Positions 54,121 through 62,672 are shown, numbered from the stretch's first letter. The stretch is DNA of 64,000 nt from an uncultured Chitinophagaceae bacterium (GCA_937907395.1 CALCII010000014.1:256421-320420), one strand, 5' to 3'. The notes: generated by a model not told the origin, from the sequence alone. Numbers and translations: made by a program.

Positions 54121-55500
54121 ATGAAATATAAATTATTATTATTTTTATTGACAATGAGCATTTCGTTCAAACTAATTGGACAAGAATGCGATTGCCTCAA
54201 AAATATAAAATTGCTTCAGCAAAAAGTTGAAGAAAATCAAGCATCTTACCAACATCAAGTAATAGAGCAAAAAAGAATAGATGATTACACTATTCATAAA
54301 TCAAAAATTAACAATCAGGCAGTTAAAATTTTAACTAAAAAAGATTGTATTAGTTTGGTATCATTGTATTTATCATTTTTTCGTGACGAACATAGCTTCT
54401 TTTTTTATTCAGACAACTACAATCCCCCATCTAATAATATTATTAAATCAAAAAGAAAAAACGGTGATGACAAAATTTCTTTTGAAGGATTATGGTATTT
54501 CCAAGATGGAAGTTTTAGTATCAAGGTTATCCCTACCAAAAGCACTTTTGGTAAGTGGGTTGCTGTAATTGATAAAGACAAATCAAAATCATGGAAAAAA
54601 GGACAGCTTAAAATTGAATTTATAAACAAACCAGATGGCTCATTTGATTGTGTTTACTGGAGTAAGAATTTAATCCCAAAATCATATAAAGTATCATTAA
54701 CAGATTCGACTTTGATTATTGGCCGAAATTTAATTTTTCACCGAAAAACACAAGTCGTACAAAATAAAACAAGTAACAAGAATGATTTACAATTTAAACA
54801 ACTATCTGAGCAAACGAATTACTTAAAACTTCCATCTTTTGACTTATCATTTAAAAGTGAAATTGATAGTTTAATAGCAAAGAATCGAATAGAAATTACA
54901 TCAAAGAAAAATTTAATCATTGATATTAGAAATAATGGAGGAGGCGGGTTTGGCGCATTTCAATCAATCTTGCCATACGTATTAGACAGTAACTTAACTG
55001 AAACACCATATTATGGCTCCGTTTGGGTTAGTAATGACAATTATGATTATTATGACAGAACGAAATATGAATATACCGAATCGAAACAAGATAGCATTAA
55101 TGAAGAACAATTTGTTGAATATTTAAAAAGCTATTTAAATCAATTTACACCTATCGAAAAAAAAATCGACACTGTTCAATTGGAGGAAAATCCACCATTG
55201 AATATTGCAATTATCTTTAATAAATATACAGCAAGTTCTGCTGAAGGCTTTATATTACAGGCAAGTACTTCAAAAAAAGTAAAAACTTATGGTGAGAATT
55301 CAAAAGGAGCTGTAATGTATGGTGACTGGATGCCTTTACATTTACCTGAATTGAATATTACGGTAGCAATCACTACTAAAAAAATGATATTCAAAAACAA
55401 AGAAGATTTTGAGAGCATAGGAATTTCACCAGACATTGATTTGACCATTAGAAATGAAAATGAATGGATAGAATTAATTCTGAAACAGATGGAAAGATAA
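54121..55500 (+). CDS. Cassette 2.23: S41-family peptidase
   Basis: This 459-residue protein has a signal peptide and a C-terminal S41 peptidase (tail-specific protease-like) domain. NLIIDIRNNGGGGFGAFQSILPYVL (about 264-288) supplies the substrate-binding strand, and NKYTASSAEGF the nucleophile near S372. The N-terminal 200 residues are an unrelated domain without a recognised family. Such proteases work in the periplasm. Confidence 0.78.
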   Translation: MKYKLLLFLLTMSISFKLIGQECDCLKNIKLLQQKVEENQASYQHQVIEQKRIDDYTIHKSKINNQAVKILTKKDCISLVSLYLSFFRDEHSFFFYSDNYNPPSNNIIKSKRKNGDDKISFEGLWYFQDGSFSIKVIPTKSTFGKWVAVIDKDKSKSWKKGQLKIEFINKPDGSFDCVYWSKNLIPKSYKVSLTDSTLIIGRNLIFHRKTQVVQNKTSNKNDLQFKQLSEQTNYLKLPSFDLSFKSEIDSLIAKNRIEITSKKNLIIDIRNNGGGGFGAFQSILPYVLDSNLTETPYYGSVWVSNDNYDYYDRTKYEYTESKQDSINEEQFVEYLKSYLNQFTPIEKKIDTVQLEENPPLNIAIIFNKYTASSAEGFILQASTSKKVKTYGENSKGAVMYGDWMPLHLPELNITVAITTKKMIFKNKEDFESIGISPDIDLTIRNENEWIELILKQMER

Positions 55501-55516
55501 TAAACAACGAACCGCT

Positions 55517-55637
55517 AACAGCCGTTTTGCAAAAGCGGAGGGGGCGTGCTTCTATGAAAGTAAAGTGGTAAATTCAAGCTCTGTGCATCTAACGAACTTT
55601 AGTGCTGAAAATCCCCGCCTTCGCAAAGCGGCAAAAC
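55517..55637 (+). repeat. attC-like site of cassette 2.23
   Basis: Bounded by AAC 55517 and GTT 55638; GCCGTTTTGCAAAAGCGG pairs with CCCGCCTTCGCAAAGCGGC. Confidence 0.74.
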
Positions 55638-55667
55638 GTTAGCGGCAAGTTTTAACGACACCCTACA

Positions 55668-56246
55668 ATGTTTAAGAGACGAGAGATAATCATACTTTTA
55701 GTTTTGACAGTTGGTATAATTATTCTAAATCTTTTAGAGCTAAATCAACCGAACTTCATTATCGGACTCGGCAGACTTTTTTTATATTTTGTATTCTTTT
55801 GCACTCTTCTCTATTCCACATACCGGCTCATAAAAGACAGGCGACAAATACATTTTATACAAAAAGCGAGACCTTTGATTTTTGGTTTAGTACTTACTGG
55901 TTTTCTATTTCTCTTATCATATTTGGTAGACACAGATGGCGGAAAGAAAAGAATAATAACAGGCGGTGCTAATCATGATCCAAGTTTTATTCACTTTCAA
56001 TTGTTTAGAGACAACACATTTAAGTTTCTTAATTCAGGACCTTTTGGTGGTAGCTACTATCGAGGAACATATTTATTAAACGATGACACGTTGCGACTTA
56101 ACAATGACAGTCTGAGATATTTATATCCTAGTCTGACTTTGGTTCTAAGATTGGCCGATAACAAGGAAAAGTATTTTGAATCGGTTGACACATTAAAGTT
56201 CAAGGATAGACTTTATATAAATACAGACAACAGAAATAGTAGATAA
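55668..56246 (+). CDS. Cassette 2.24: multi-helix membrane protein
   Basis: The 192-residue protein has three helices in its first 90 residues (IIILLVLTVGIIILNLL, FLYFVFFCTLLYSTYRLI, LIFGLVLTGFLFLLSYLV) and a soluble, beta-rich C-terminus. No family is recognised. The C-terminal half may be periplasmic. Confidence 0.62.
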   Translation: MFKRREIIILLVLTVGIIILNLLELNQPNFIIGLGRLFLYFVFFCTLLYSTYRLIKDRRQIHFIQKARPLIFGLVLTGFLFLLSYLVDTDGGKKRIITGGANHDPSFIHFQLFRDNTFKFLNSGPFGGSYYRGTYLLNDDTLRLNNDSLRYLYPSLTLVLRLADNKEKYFESVDTLKFKDRLYINTDNRNSR

Positions 56247-56257
56247 ACTATGCAGCT

Positions 56258-56436
56258 TACATTGGGTTTTATGCAAGTTGGGCGTGACCAGCAAACATCA
56301 TCAAATTGAAAATCCAGGCTGTAGTTCGGGCTGGACAAACAACTTTCAACTTTAGTTCTTAAATTCAACTTTATATTTTTAATCAGCAGTGGTTATGGGC
56401 AGACGGAATACTAATCCCCAACCTGTATAAAGCCCT
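56258..56436 (+). repeat. attC-like site of cassette 2.24 (degenerate cores)
   Basis: The inverse core is TAC at 56258 (not AAC), and the following core is GCTAGC near 56437 (not GTTAGC). The arm ATTGGGTTTTATGCAAGTTGGGC is the same family as in cassette 2.18. Confidence 0.6.
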
Positions 56437-56462
56437 GCTAGCTACCGCAATCCTGAAACTTC

Positions 56463-56846
56463 ATGAAAGCATCAGATCTAAATCAATTCATAATGGGAGT
56501 TTCTTCCAGTGACAACTTGAAAAAGATCATTCAAGAAGAAGTATCATCCTACAGCAAGTTGTTGCAGAAGAAAGGTTCAACCATACCTCTATTATTCAAT
56601 GAGGACGAAGAAATAATTCTAGATAATTCAGCTGTTAAAAGATTATTGCAAGAAACTTTATCAGGAAGATTTAGCAATGTTGATTTAGCTTATATCTGTG
56701 ATTGTTTGACTTTGGGAGAAAAGGTTCTGATTAATGATGAAAGAACAAAAGACATTATTTTTGAAATAGCCGACCCAGAAATAAACGGAGGCTTTAAGTC
56801 CGACTTCGAATTAAGGGATATTATAGATGGCATTGATGCAGGTTAA
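56463..56846 (+). CDS. Cassette 2.25: small soluble protein
   Basis: This 127-residue acidic helical protein begins MKASDLNQFIMGVSSSDNLKKIIQEEVSSYSKLL. No family is recognised. The length and charge are similar to small immunity proteins, but this is not proven. Confidence 0.6.
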   Translation: MKASDLNQFIMGVSSSDNLKKIIQEEVSSYSKLLQKKGSTIPLLFNEDEEIILDNSAVKRLLQETLSGRFSNVDLAYICDCLTLGEKVLINDERTKDIIFEIADPEINGGFKSDFELRDIIDGIDAG

Positions 56847-56862
56847 AAATGAAAATGCCGCT

Positions 56863-56986
56863 AACAATGGGTTTTGCGTCATGTGGGCTAGACGACTATG
56901 TTACCGGCTTTTGTAAATCAATTAAGCAGTATATCTTTTACCAGACTTAAAACCACTATTACCCACACAAACAAAAATCGCTGAAC
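56863..56986 (+). repeat. attC-like site of cassette 2.25
   Basis: Bounded by AAC 56863 and GTT 56987; AATGGGTTTTGCGTCATGTGGG pairs loosely with CCCACACAAACAAAAATCGC. The pairing is weaker than in most repeats here. Confidence 0.6.
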
Positions 56987-57001
56987 GTTAGTCACAATGA
57001 T

Positions 57002-57676
57002 ATGAGAACATCATTACTTTTATTAACACTTCTCTTCTCCACATACTTTCAGTCTTGTGGACAGATTTCTACCGTGGAGACTACAAAAACAAATTCAGAT
57101 ACAGTTTACATTCCTATTGACCTTGAAGATTGTTTCATTCAAATTGACAAAATACTCCCTGACAGTACTCGAAATTCATTATTAGCTCTCACTGAGGATG
57201 AATTCTCAACGAGATTGCACATGGGCTTTGGAATGTGGATGAGAAACAACTGGGGACTATGGAAAGGTTCAAGACTATCCAAATATTTTAATAACAAAGG
57301 AATCTACCACCCTGACGACATGTCGGGAATAATTCTTGATAGTTATTATCGAAACAAGACAGGTAAAGAGATTAAACTTGACGAACAAATAAAACACTAT
57401 CAGAATTACTGGAAAGTAGTTCAAAAGCCAAAAAAAGACAGCTTTCCAAAGGGGGTTAAAAGATTAAATTTTAACTCGGGAATGTACTATGAGAGCAAAA
57501 CGAATGGACAAGGCTTTGTGCATGTGGGAACTTCAACAAAGACAACTGACATTTGGTTATTTGATTACAATTTTGGTTGGATAAAAGTGACGAAAGCTGA
57601 TGTAAAAAGACTAGAACAAAATAAGGACACAAGAGAAAATATATTAAACGAGTTATACAAAAAGGCAAAGAAGTAG
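57002..57676 (+). CDS. Cassette 2.26: DUF6794-like exported protein
   Basis: The 224-residue protein has a signal peptide with a lipobox-like QSCG. A domain follows of the form YIPIDLEDCFIQIDKILPDSTRNSLLALTEDEFSTRLHMGFGMWMRNNWGLWKGSRLSKYFNNKGI, typical of DUF6794, which occurs in polymorphic-toxin immunity settings. It is the last cassette gene of array 2. Its cassette arms pair only partly. Confidence 0.7.
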   Translation: MRTSLLLLTLLFSTYFQSCGQISTVETTKTNSDTVYIPIDLEDCFIQIDKILPDSTRNSLLALTEDEFSTRLHMGFGMWMRNNWGLWKGSRLSKYFNNKGIYHPDDMSGIILDSYYRNKTGKEIKLDEQIKHYQNYWKVVQKPKKDSFPKGVKRLNFNSGMYYESKTNGQGFVHVGTSTKTTDIWLFDYNFGWIKVTKADVKRLEQNKDTRENILNELYKKAKK

Positions 57677-57687
57677 GCACTGCGCCT

Positions 57688-57780
57688 AACAATGCATTTC
57701 TGTTACATCGGCATACAGATAACGCCACTTCAACTTTGTACTACTATCAGCTATAGTTTGGGCTGAAAGGTTTTCAAACA
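57688..57780 (+). repeat. Truncated attC-like site at right end of array 2
   Basis: Begins CTAAC with AAC at 57688, like the repeats of the non-coding family (AATGCATTTCTGTTACATCGG), but ends before its closing arm and GTT. The chromosomal gene after it starts 40 bp downstream. Confidence 0.62.
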
Positions 57781-57820
57781 GTAATTGAAAAAAAAGAATA
57801 TAAACAAGCAACAACTGAAA

Positions 57821-58333
57821 ATGGAATATAAACTCAGGCCCTGGAATATTTCTGACTTAGACAGCTTGGTCAGGTATGCCAACAATTGGAATATTGCAAA
57901 ATTCTTAACAGATAAATTTCCGTTTCCCTATACCGAAACCAACGGAAGAGCATTTATTGAATTTGCCACAAAGGATGACCCGGTTCATATTTTTGCCATT
58001 GACATAGGCGGACAAGCCGTTGGTGGAATTGGAATACATCCGCAAGACGACATCTTCAGAAAAAATGCTGAACTTGGTTATTGGTTAGCAGAACCATTTT
58101 GGTGCAAGGGCATCATGAGCAGTGCGGTAAAACAAGCCGTGAACGTTGCATTTGATACATTTGCTATTGACCGTGTCTTTGCAAGACCCTTTGGAACAAA
58201 CCTGGCATCTCAAAAAGTTTTAGAAAAAAACGGTTTTATCCTGGAAGGCCGGTTTGAAAAAGTGCTCTTCAAAAACAATGAATATGCAGACGAACTCATT
58301 TATGCTGTGAGGCGTAATAACTGGAACAAATAA
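57821..58333 (+). CDS. GNAT-family (RimJ/RimL-like) acetyltransferase
   Basis: The ATG at 57821 gives 170 residues: YKLRPWNISDLDSLVRYANNWNIAKFLTDKFPFPYT is the RimJ/RimL opening, and ELGYWLAEPFWCKGIMSSAVKQAVNVAF the acetyl-CoA helix. A TTG at 57785 is less likely. It is the first ordinary gene after array 2. Its acceptor is unknown. Confidence 0.85.
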   Translation: MEYKLRPWNISDLDSLVRYANNWNIAKFLTDKFPFPYTETNGRAFIEFATKDDPVHIFAIDIGGQAVGGIGIHPQDDIFRKNAELGYWLAEPFWCKGIMSSAVKQAVNVAFDTFAIDRVFARPFGTNLASQKVLEKNGFILEGRFEKVLFKNNEYADELIYAVRRNNWNK

Positions 58334-58344
58334 AAAAAATAAAC

Positions 58345-58617
58345 ATGAATCGAATTATGGTTTTAATAACCCTTTCAGACAGTGGAATTGAAACAATTAA
58401 ATCAAACCCGGAATTACCCAAAAAGGAAATGGAATTTGTGAACCAATGGAAAGAAGAAAATATCCTGGAGAGCTTTTTTATATCCGTAACAAAAAAGGAT
58501 GCTGTTTTGATCTTCCGGAATATTGATGAAGCAAAAACAAAGGAGCTGATAGAAATATTACCCTACTTTCCCTATATGGCATCTGTTCAATACCATAACC
58601 TGAACAAACAGTTTTGA
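58345..58617 (+). CDS. Small dimeric alpha-beta barrel-like protein
   Basis: This 90-residue protein begins MNRIMVLITLSDSGIETIK and includes FISVTKKDAVLIFRNIDEAKTKELIEILPYFPYM. That is the pattern of small alpha/beta sandwich proteins like the muconolactone-isomerase-type or YciI-like proteins. It lies 11 bp after the GNAT gene. Confidence 0.65.
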   Translation: MNRIMVLITLSDSGIETIKSNPELPKKEMEFVNQWKEENILESFFISVTKKDAVLIFRNIDEAKTKELIEILPYFPYMASVQYHNLNKQF

Positions 58618-58643
58618 AACCGGGATCATAACAAATAAAAAAT

Positions 58644-59081
58644 ATGGCAACCATCCATCCACACATCAACTTTAACGGTAATGCAGAAGAAGCATTCACC
58701 TTTTACAAATCAGTATTTGGCGGTGCGTTTTCAAAACTTGTCCGCTTCAAAGATTTGGCAGGTGCCGGATTTCCGTTGGCAGATCATGAAGCCAATAAAA
58801 TCATGCACATTGCTTTGCCCATTGGAAAAAATTTACTGATGGCGAATGATGTGCCCGAAATAATGGGGCGGACAAACGAAAATGAGAACCGCAGCAAAAT
58901 TGTCATCAGCACCGAAAGTAAAGAAGAGGCCGATAAACTATTCAACGGACTTTCGGTGGGCGGACAAATTGAAATGCCTATTACAGACAGTCCATGGGGT
59001 TCTTATTTTGGTATGTTCAGAGATAAATATGGCATTGAATGGATGGTGGAATATGACCCGAATAATGTGAAAAGCTTTTGA
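58644..59081 (+). CDS. PhnB-like VOC-family protein
   Basis: The 145-residue protein starts MATIHPHINFNGNAEEAFTFYKSVFGGAFSKL and has HIALPIGKNLLMANDVPE and PWGSYFGMFRDKYGIEWMVEY, the features of PhnB-like VOC (glyoxalase) proteins. It is soluble. The ligand is unknown. Confidence 0.85.
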   Translation: MATIHPHINFNGNAEEAFTFYKSVFGGAFSKLVRFKDLAGAGFPLADHEANKIMHIALPIGKNLLMANDVPEIMGRTNENENRSKIVISTESKEEADKLFNGLSVGGQIEMPITDSPWGSYFGMFRDKYGIEWMVEYDPNNVKSF

Positions 59082-59169
59082 TCGATAAAATTTATACTGA
59101 CAGCAGTGTCAATCTTCATTAAATCCGGAACAGGCACCTGTTACAACAAAATAATTTATAAATAATTTC

Positions 59170-59559
59170 ATGTTTACAGCAGAGCAAATACAAGCAGCAC
59201 ACAGCAAAGTAAAATCCGGCGCCGATTTTCCTTCTTATATCAGAGAAATTAAAGCTTTGGGCGTTACACATTATGAAGCATACGTGAGCGACGGGCATAT
59301 TGAGTACCACGGATCCAACAACCATACAGCCATTGTTCCGGCTAAATACGAGGCCATGCCTGTTACAGATGCCACTCATATAGATTTATTTAAAGCCGAG
59401 CTGAAAGCACATCAGCATGGAAAAACAGATTATCTCAGCTTTATTAAAATGTGTGCCACTACAGGAATCGAGAAATGGAAAATCAATATGGATAAAATGA
59501 CCTGCACCTATTACAACAAAGCAGGCGATGAAATCCTGGTGGAACAAATTCCGCAATAA
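59170..59559 (+). CDS. DUF1398 family protein
   Basis: The 129-residue protein matches DUF1398: AAHSKVKSGADFPSYIREIKALGVTHYEAYVSDGHIEYHG and the end MTCTYYNKAGDEILVEQIP. Family function is not established. It is followed by a strong hairpin. Confidence 0.85.
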   Translation: MFTAEQIQAAHSKVKSGADFPSYIREIKALGVTHYEAYVSDGHIEYHGSNNHTAIVPAKYEAMPVTDATHIDLFKAELKAHQHGKTDYLSFIKMCATTGIEKWKINMDKMTCTYYNKAGDEILVEQIPQ

Positions 59560-59590
59560 AGAACCGGCACAGATCTTTGTTATCCAATTC

Positions 59591-59626
59591 AACGGAAGTA
59601 CAAACAATAATTGTACTTCCGTTTTT
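59591..59626 (+). terminator. Rho-independent terminator
   Basis: ACGGAAGTACAA pairs with TTGTACTTCCGT and is followed by TTTTTG. It lies about 30 bp after the DUF1398 gene. Confidence 0.8.
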
Positions 59627-59718
59627 GTTTTTTACCCACCTGTTTTTTAATTCCGGCCTTTAGTTGTTACTTTCAACTGCTGTTAATTAAGCTGGTTTCT
59701 GTTATCGAAGTACAAACG

Positions 59719-60018
59719 ATGAAAGGAAAAATCAAATATGAATTCCCGGCAAAAGTGTGGCAGCATACAGCTCCGAACGGGTGGTTCTTTGTTTCACTGC
59801 CTGTTGAACTTTCAGCTGAAATACGGAAGCATTTGCAGTGGCAGGAAGAAGGTTGGGGACGATTGAAAGCTACAGCAAAAATCAGTAACAGCCAATGGGA
59901 AACGGCTATCTGGTTTGATACAAAACATAAAACCTATTTGCTTCCGTTAAAAGCCGAGATCAGAAAACGGGAACATATACAAGCCAATAAAAACATTCAC
60001 ATCACCATCTGGATCTAA
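59719..60018 (+). CDS. DUF1905 family protein
   Basis: The ATG at 59719 gives 99 residues: GKIKYEFPAKVWQHTAPNGWFFVSLP and WGRLKATAKISNSQWETAIWFDTKHKTYLLPLKAEIRKRE match DUF1905, whose function is unknown. A longer frame upstream covers the terminator region and is not used. The DHFR-like gene follows by 4 bp. Confidence 0.82.
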   Translation: MKGKIKYEFPAKVWQHTAPNGWFFVSLPVELSAEIRKHLQWQEEGWGRLKATAKISNSQWETAIWFDTKHKTYLLPLKAEIRKREHIQANKNIHITIWI

Positions 60019-60022
60019 CATT

Positions 60023-60574
60023 ATGAGAAAAGTAATTGCTGCCATTAATATGACACTGGATGGTTATTGCGACCACACTGCAGTAACTCCAAACGAAGAG
60101 GTGCACCGTCATTACCAGGAGCTGTTGAACAAAGGAGGTGTGATTCTTTACGGACGAATCACCTACCAGCTTATGGAGTTCTGGCGTGATATATTAGAAA
60201 CTCCTTCCGATGATAAAAGCATGAATGATTTTGCAACAGCAATTGACCAGATCCCCAAATTGGTATTTTCAAATACCTTGAAAGAAGTTGACTGGAAAAC
60301 GGCAACGCTGGCGCATAAAAGCATTGAAGAAACGGTTGCCGAACTCAAACAAAAAGAAGGAAAAGATATATTTATCGGCAGCCGCAGTATAATGATACAA
60401 CTGCTGAAGCTGAAACTGGTAGATGAATTACAGCTTTGTATTCATCCCGTTATTGCCGGTTCCGGATTACCACTGTTTGAACATTTCAACCAACGGAGCA
60501 CTTTACTTCTTACTAAAACAAAATTACTTACCGGTGGTGCAATGATTTTGTATTATGAACCTGTAACAGAATGA
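60023..60574 (+). CDS. Dihydrofolate-reductase-family protein
   Basis: The 183-residue protein has NMTLDGYCDHTAV, GGVILYGRITYQLMEFW, KDIFIGSRSIMIQLLKLKLVDELQLCIHPVIAGSGLPLFE. These are features of the RibD C-terminal-like reductase group. Probably cotranscribed with the preceding DUF1905 gene. Compare the paralogs at 27415 and 60603. Confidence 0.87.
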   Translation: MRKVIAAINMTLDGYCDHTAVTPNEEVHRHYQELLNKGGVILYGRITYQLMEFWRDILETPSDDKSMNDFATAIDQIPKLVFSNTLKEVDWKTATLAHKSIEETVAELKQKEGKDIFIGSRSIMIQLLKLKLVDELQLCIHPVIAGSGLPLFEHFNQRSTLLLTKTKLLTGGAMILYYEPVTE

Positions 60575-60602
60575 TACCAGATTACAACTACTCGTCAACT
60601 CA

Positions 60603-61223
60603 TTATTTCTTCAAAAGATTGTACCTGATATGTGTGGTGAGATTGGAATGTATTACTTCTGCAATCTGAATATCATAAAGATTTTTATCAATCTGATCAA
60701 AGAGACGGATGCCGCTTCCTAAAATCACCGGCGCAATGTGGATGAACATTTCATCTATGAGCCCGGCATTGAGATACTGCTGAATGGTATTGGCACCACC
60801 CTGTATCCGGATATCCTTTCCTTTGGCCGATTGTTTTGCCTTTTCAAGAGCACTATAGATGCCATCGTTTATGAAATGAAAAACAGTGGATCCTTTTTGT
60901 ACCCAGGGCTCCCGTACTTCATGAGTAAGTACATATACATCTGCTTCGAATAAATCTTCCGGCCAGGCTACTTCTCCTTCTTCAAACATGCGCTTTCCCA
61001 TAATATAAGCGCCTGTTCTTGCAAACACGGCTTCAATCAATTTACTGTCGGCCCCGTACTCTTCCCCACCTTCCATTTTAATATGTTTCCAGAAAGCTTT
61101 TTGTTTAAACATCCACTGGTGCAGTAAACCGGACACACCACCCATTGGATTTTGCGGACTACGGTTATCTCCGGCAAAATAGCCATCGATAGAAATTCCG
61201 CAGTCAATAATTATTTTGCTCAT
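60603..61223 (-). CDS. Dihydrofolate-reductase-family protein
   Basis: The 206-residue product has CGISIDGYFAGDNRSPQNPMGG, AYIMGKRMFEEGEVAWP and GANTIQQYLNAGLIDEMFIHIAPVILGSGIRLFDQ, typical of the larger DHFR-like reductase subgroup. It converges with the 60023 gene of the same family. Confidence 0.87.
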   Translation of the reverse strand: MSKIIIDCGISIDGYFAGDNRSPQNPMGGVSGLLHQWMFKQKAFWKHIKMEGGEEYGADSKLIEAVFARTGAYIMGKRMFEEGEVAWPEDLFEADVYVLTHEVREPWVQKGSTVFHFINDGIYSALEKAKQSAKGKDIRIQGGANTIQQYLNAGLIDEMFIHIAPVILGSGIRLFDQIDKNLYDIQIAEVIHSNLTTHIRYNLLKK

Positions 61224-61669
61224 AAAGTAATCTTTATTACTAACTGTAAGTTCAATTCAAGATAATCAGTTTTAATTAAATAAAACCTGTGTTCATCAGT
61301 TCAATCGGTTGGATCTGTGTTTCTATGTACGAGGTTAGATGTACGGTGTACGACGCTCCTTAGTAAAACGAATCATTCTTCGAACAATTTTTTCACCACA
61401 GAGACACTGAGAACACGGAGTTTTAAAACTACTTGAGATCTTACTTTTTCTTCCTTGTATTCCTCTGTGCTCGCTGTGCCTCCGTGGTTCTATTTGCCTT
61501 TCAGCCAACGAACAACTGCGAACGGCCAACGATCAACAGCCAACGTTCTTTGCCGCAGAGAAAAGAGAACGCTGAGGTTTTCGCAGAGGGATAAAAAAGT
61601 TCAAGAGCCGAAGGCCCCGACCGATAGCGTCGGCGGTTCAAAGGTTAGGATTCGTTTCCTTTTTGCCTT
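61224..61669. repeat. Dispersed repeat region without genes, second copy
   Basis: No gene is seen in 446 bp. Segments at about 61470-61494 and 61531-61588 are the reverse complement of 16732-16757 and 16809-16866. A GCGTCGG/CCGACG pair near 61620 resembles the stretch at 16966-16990. It is a composite palindromic repeat. Confidence 0.7.
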
Positions 61670-62200
61670 TTACCTTTTTACTTTTCCCATTACATGTATC
61701 AACGAATCTTCCACGGGCGCTTTCAGCTTAATTACATCGTCAATCTTATCATTGGGAAAGGTCATCGACAATACATATTGCCGCAGTTTCCAGGTTCCGT
61801 TTTCTTTCACCACCACACCACTGCCCCGGCAGATTTTCATTTGTGTGTTGAGCGTTTCATCAAACCAGGCAATATTTTCGTGTGTGCCGAAATAAATATG
61901 CCGCTCCAAAGATTTAAAATTCCAGGTGGATTTTTTATCAAAATACGGTTTGGCCCAAACCATAAACTGTTCTTTGTTCCAGTGCTCTGTGGCATCGGTA
62001 CCAATAAAAACAGCGTCGGATGTATAAAAGCGGAAATAGCCATCATAATCGGCATTGGCTGCTGCTGTATTCACAGAATCGAGCATGGCTGCAATGGCAA
62101 TTTTCTCTTTGGCAAGATCGGTGGTGGCAGCACCCGAAGGTTCATTGCTGTTGCAGGAATAGCTTACAACAGCAATGAATAAAGGCAAAAGGCGTTTCAT
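61670..62200 (-). CDS. SnoaL/NTF2-like lipoprotein
   Basis: The 176-residue protein (ATG at 62200) has a lipobox (VVSYSCNSN) and an NTF2-like domain: IAAMLDSVNTAAANADYDGYFRFYTSDAVFIGTDATEHWNKEQFMVWAKPYFDKKSTWNFKSLERHIYFG. Such domains bind or turn over small ligands. It lies 10 bp upstream of nothing but shares direction with the next gene and may be cotranscribed. Confidence 0.78.
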   Translation of the reverse strand: MKRLLPLFIAVVSYSCNSNEPSGAATTDLAKEKIAIAAMLDSVNTAAANADYDGYFRFYTSDAVFIGTDATEHWNKEQFMVWAKPYFDKKSTWNFKSLERHIYFGTHENIAWFDETLNTQMKICRGSGVVVKENGTWKLRQYVLSMTFPNDKIDDVIKLKAPVEDSLIHVMGKVKR

Positions 62201-62210
62201 GCAGATGGGT

Positions 62211-62672
62211 TTATTGATCAAGTATAGCTTTCAGATTTTTTAAACTCTGTTCAATATCTTTTCCCAGCATGCGCTGAAACAATCCTTTGAACAGGCTCAT
62301 GGGAAATTTGGTGGGCCCACGAAAATCCCAGGTCACTTTTGTTTGTCCGTCACCCGCATCTTCCAATATAAATTTAGAAGTGCCGGTATTTTTCATGGGA
62401 CGTTCAAATACAAGCGCATACTCAATAACAGATCCGTTGGTGATGGCAGCAATTCGCTGACTGCCGGCACCTACATTTTTACTGGTGCTATCCCAACTGT
62501 AAACAAACCCAACGGTTCCGTCTTCACCGGATGTGGTTGTTTTTTTATTGGGGTCGGCCATATTCCACACGCTGAACTGTTCCTGGTTACGTGTAATCTT
62601 CAAAAAATTAAATACGTTCTCTTTCGATGATTGAATGAGCACCGAACGCTCCACTTTCATTTCTGATGCCAT
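62211..62672 (-). CDS. SRPBCC (START-like) domain protein
   Basis: The ATG at 62672 gives 153 residues: KVERSVLIQSSKENVFNFLKITRNQEQFSVWNMADPNKKTTT and the end TKVTWDFRGPTKFPMSLFKGLFQRMLGKDIEQSLKNLKAIL. This is the polyketide-cyclase/SRPBCC fold that binds hydrophobic ligands. The substrate is unknown. Confidence 0.85.
   Translation of the reverse strand: MASEMKVERSVLIQSSKENVFNFLKITRNQEQFSVWNMADPNKKTTTSGEDGTVGFVYSWDSTSKNVGAGSQRIAAITNGSVIEYALVFERPMKNTGTSKFILEDAGDGQTKVTWDFRGPTKFPMSLFKGLFQRMLGKDIEQSLKNLKAILDQ

Larger units (their letters stand above)
30781..57780 (+). mobile_element. Integron-like cassette array 2 (26 cassettes, 27 kb)
   Basis: Cassette starts are at 30781, 31743, 32665, 33273, 34186, 35223, 36061, 40184, 40797, 42087, 43285, 43897, 44650, 45263, 46235, 47083, 48450, 49206, 50098, 50956, 52402, 53419, 54079, 55638, about 56437 and 56987. 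Each is preceded by an attC-like repeat. Cassette starts follow GTTRNNNGYNA and pair with the arm before the cassette's own terminal repeat. All protein genes but one are on the plus strand. The segment is clearly more AT-rich than the flanks. The final repeat is truncated at about 57780. Confidence 0.85.

Noticed and set aside
30781..57780. CRISPR array
   Set aside because: Units are hundreds of bases, contain genes, and the repeats are long palindromes that differ in sequence; there are no short direct repeats with spacers and no cas genes.
57688..58333. Cassette 2.27 carrying the RimJ/RimL gene
   Set aside because: The repeat is truncated before its GTT, no core start or closing repeat surrounds the gene, and its composition matches the chromosome.
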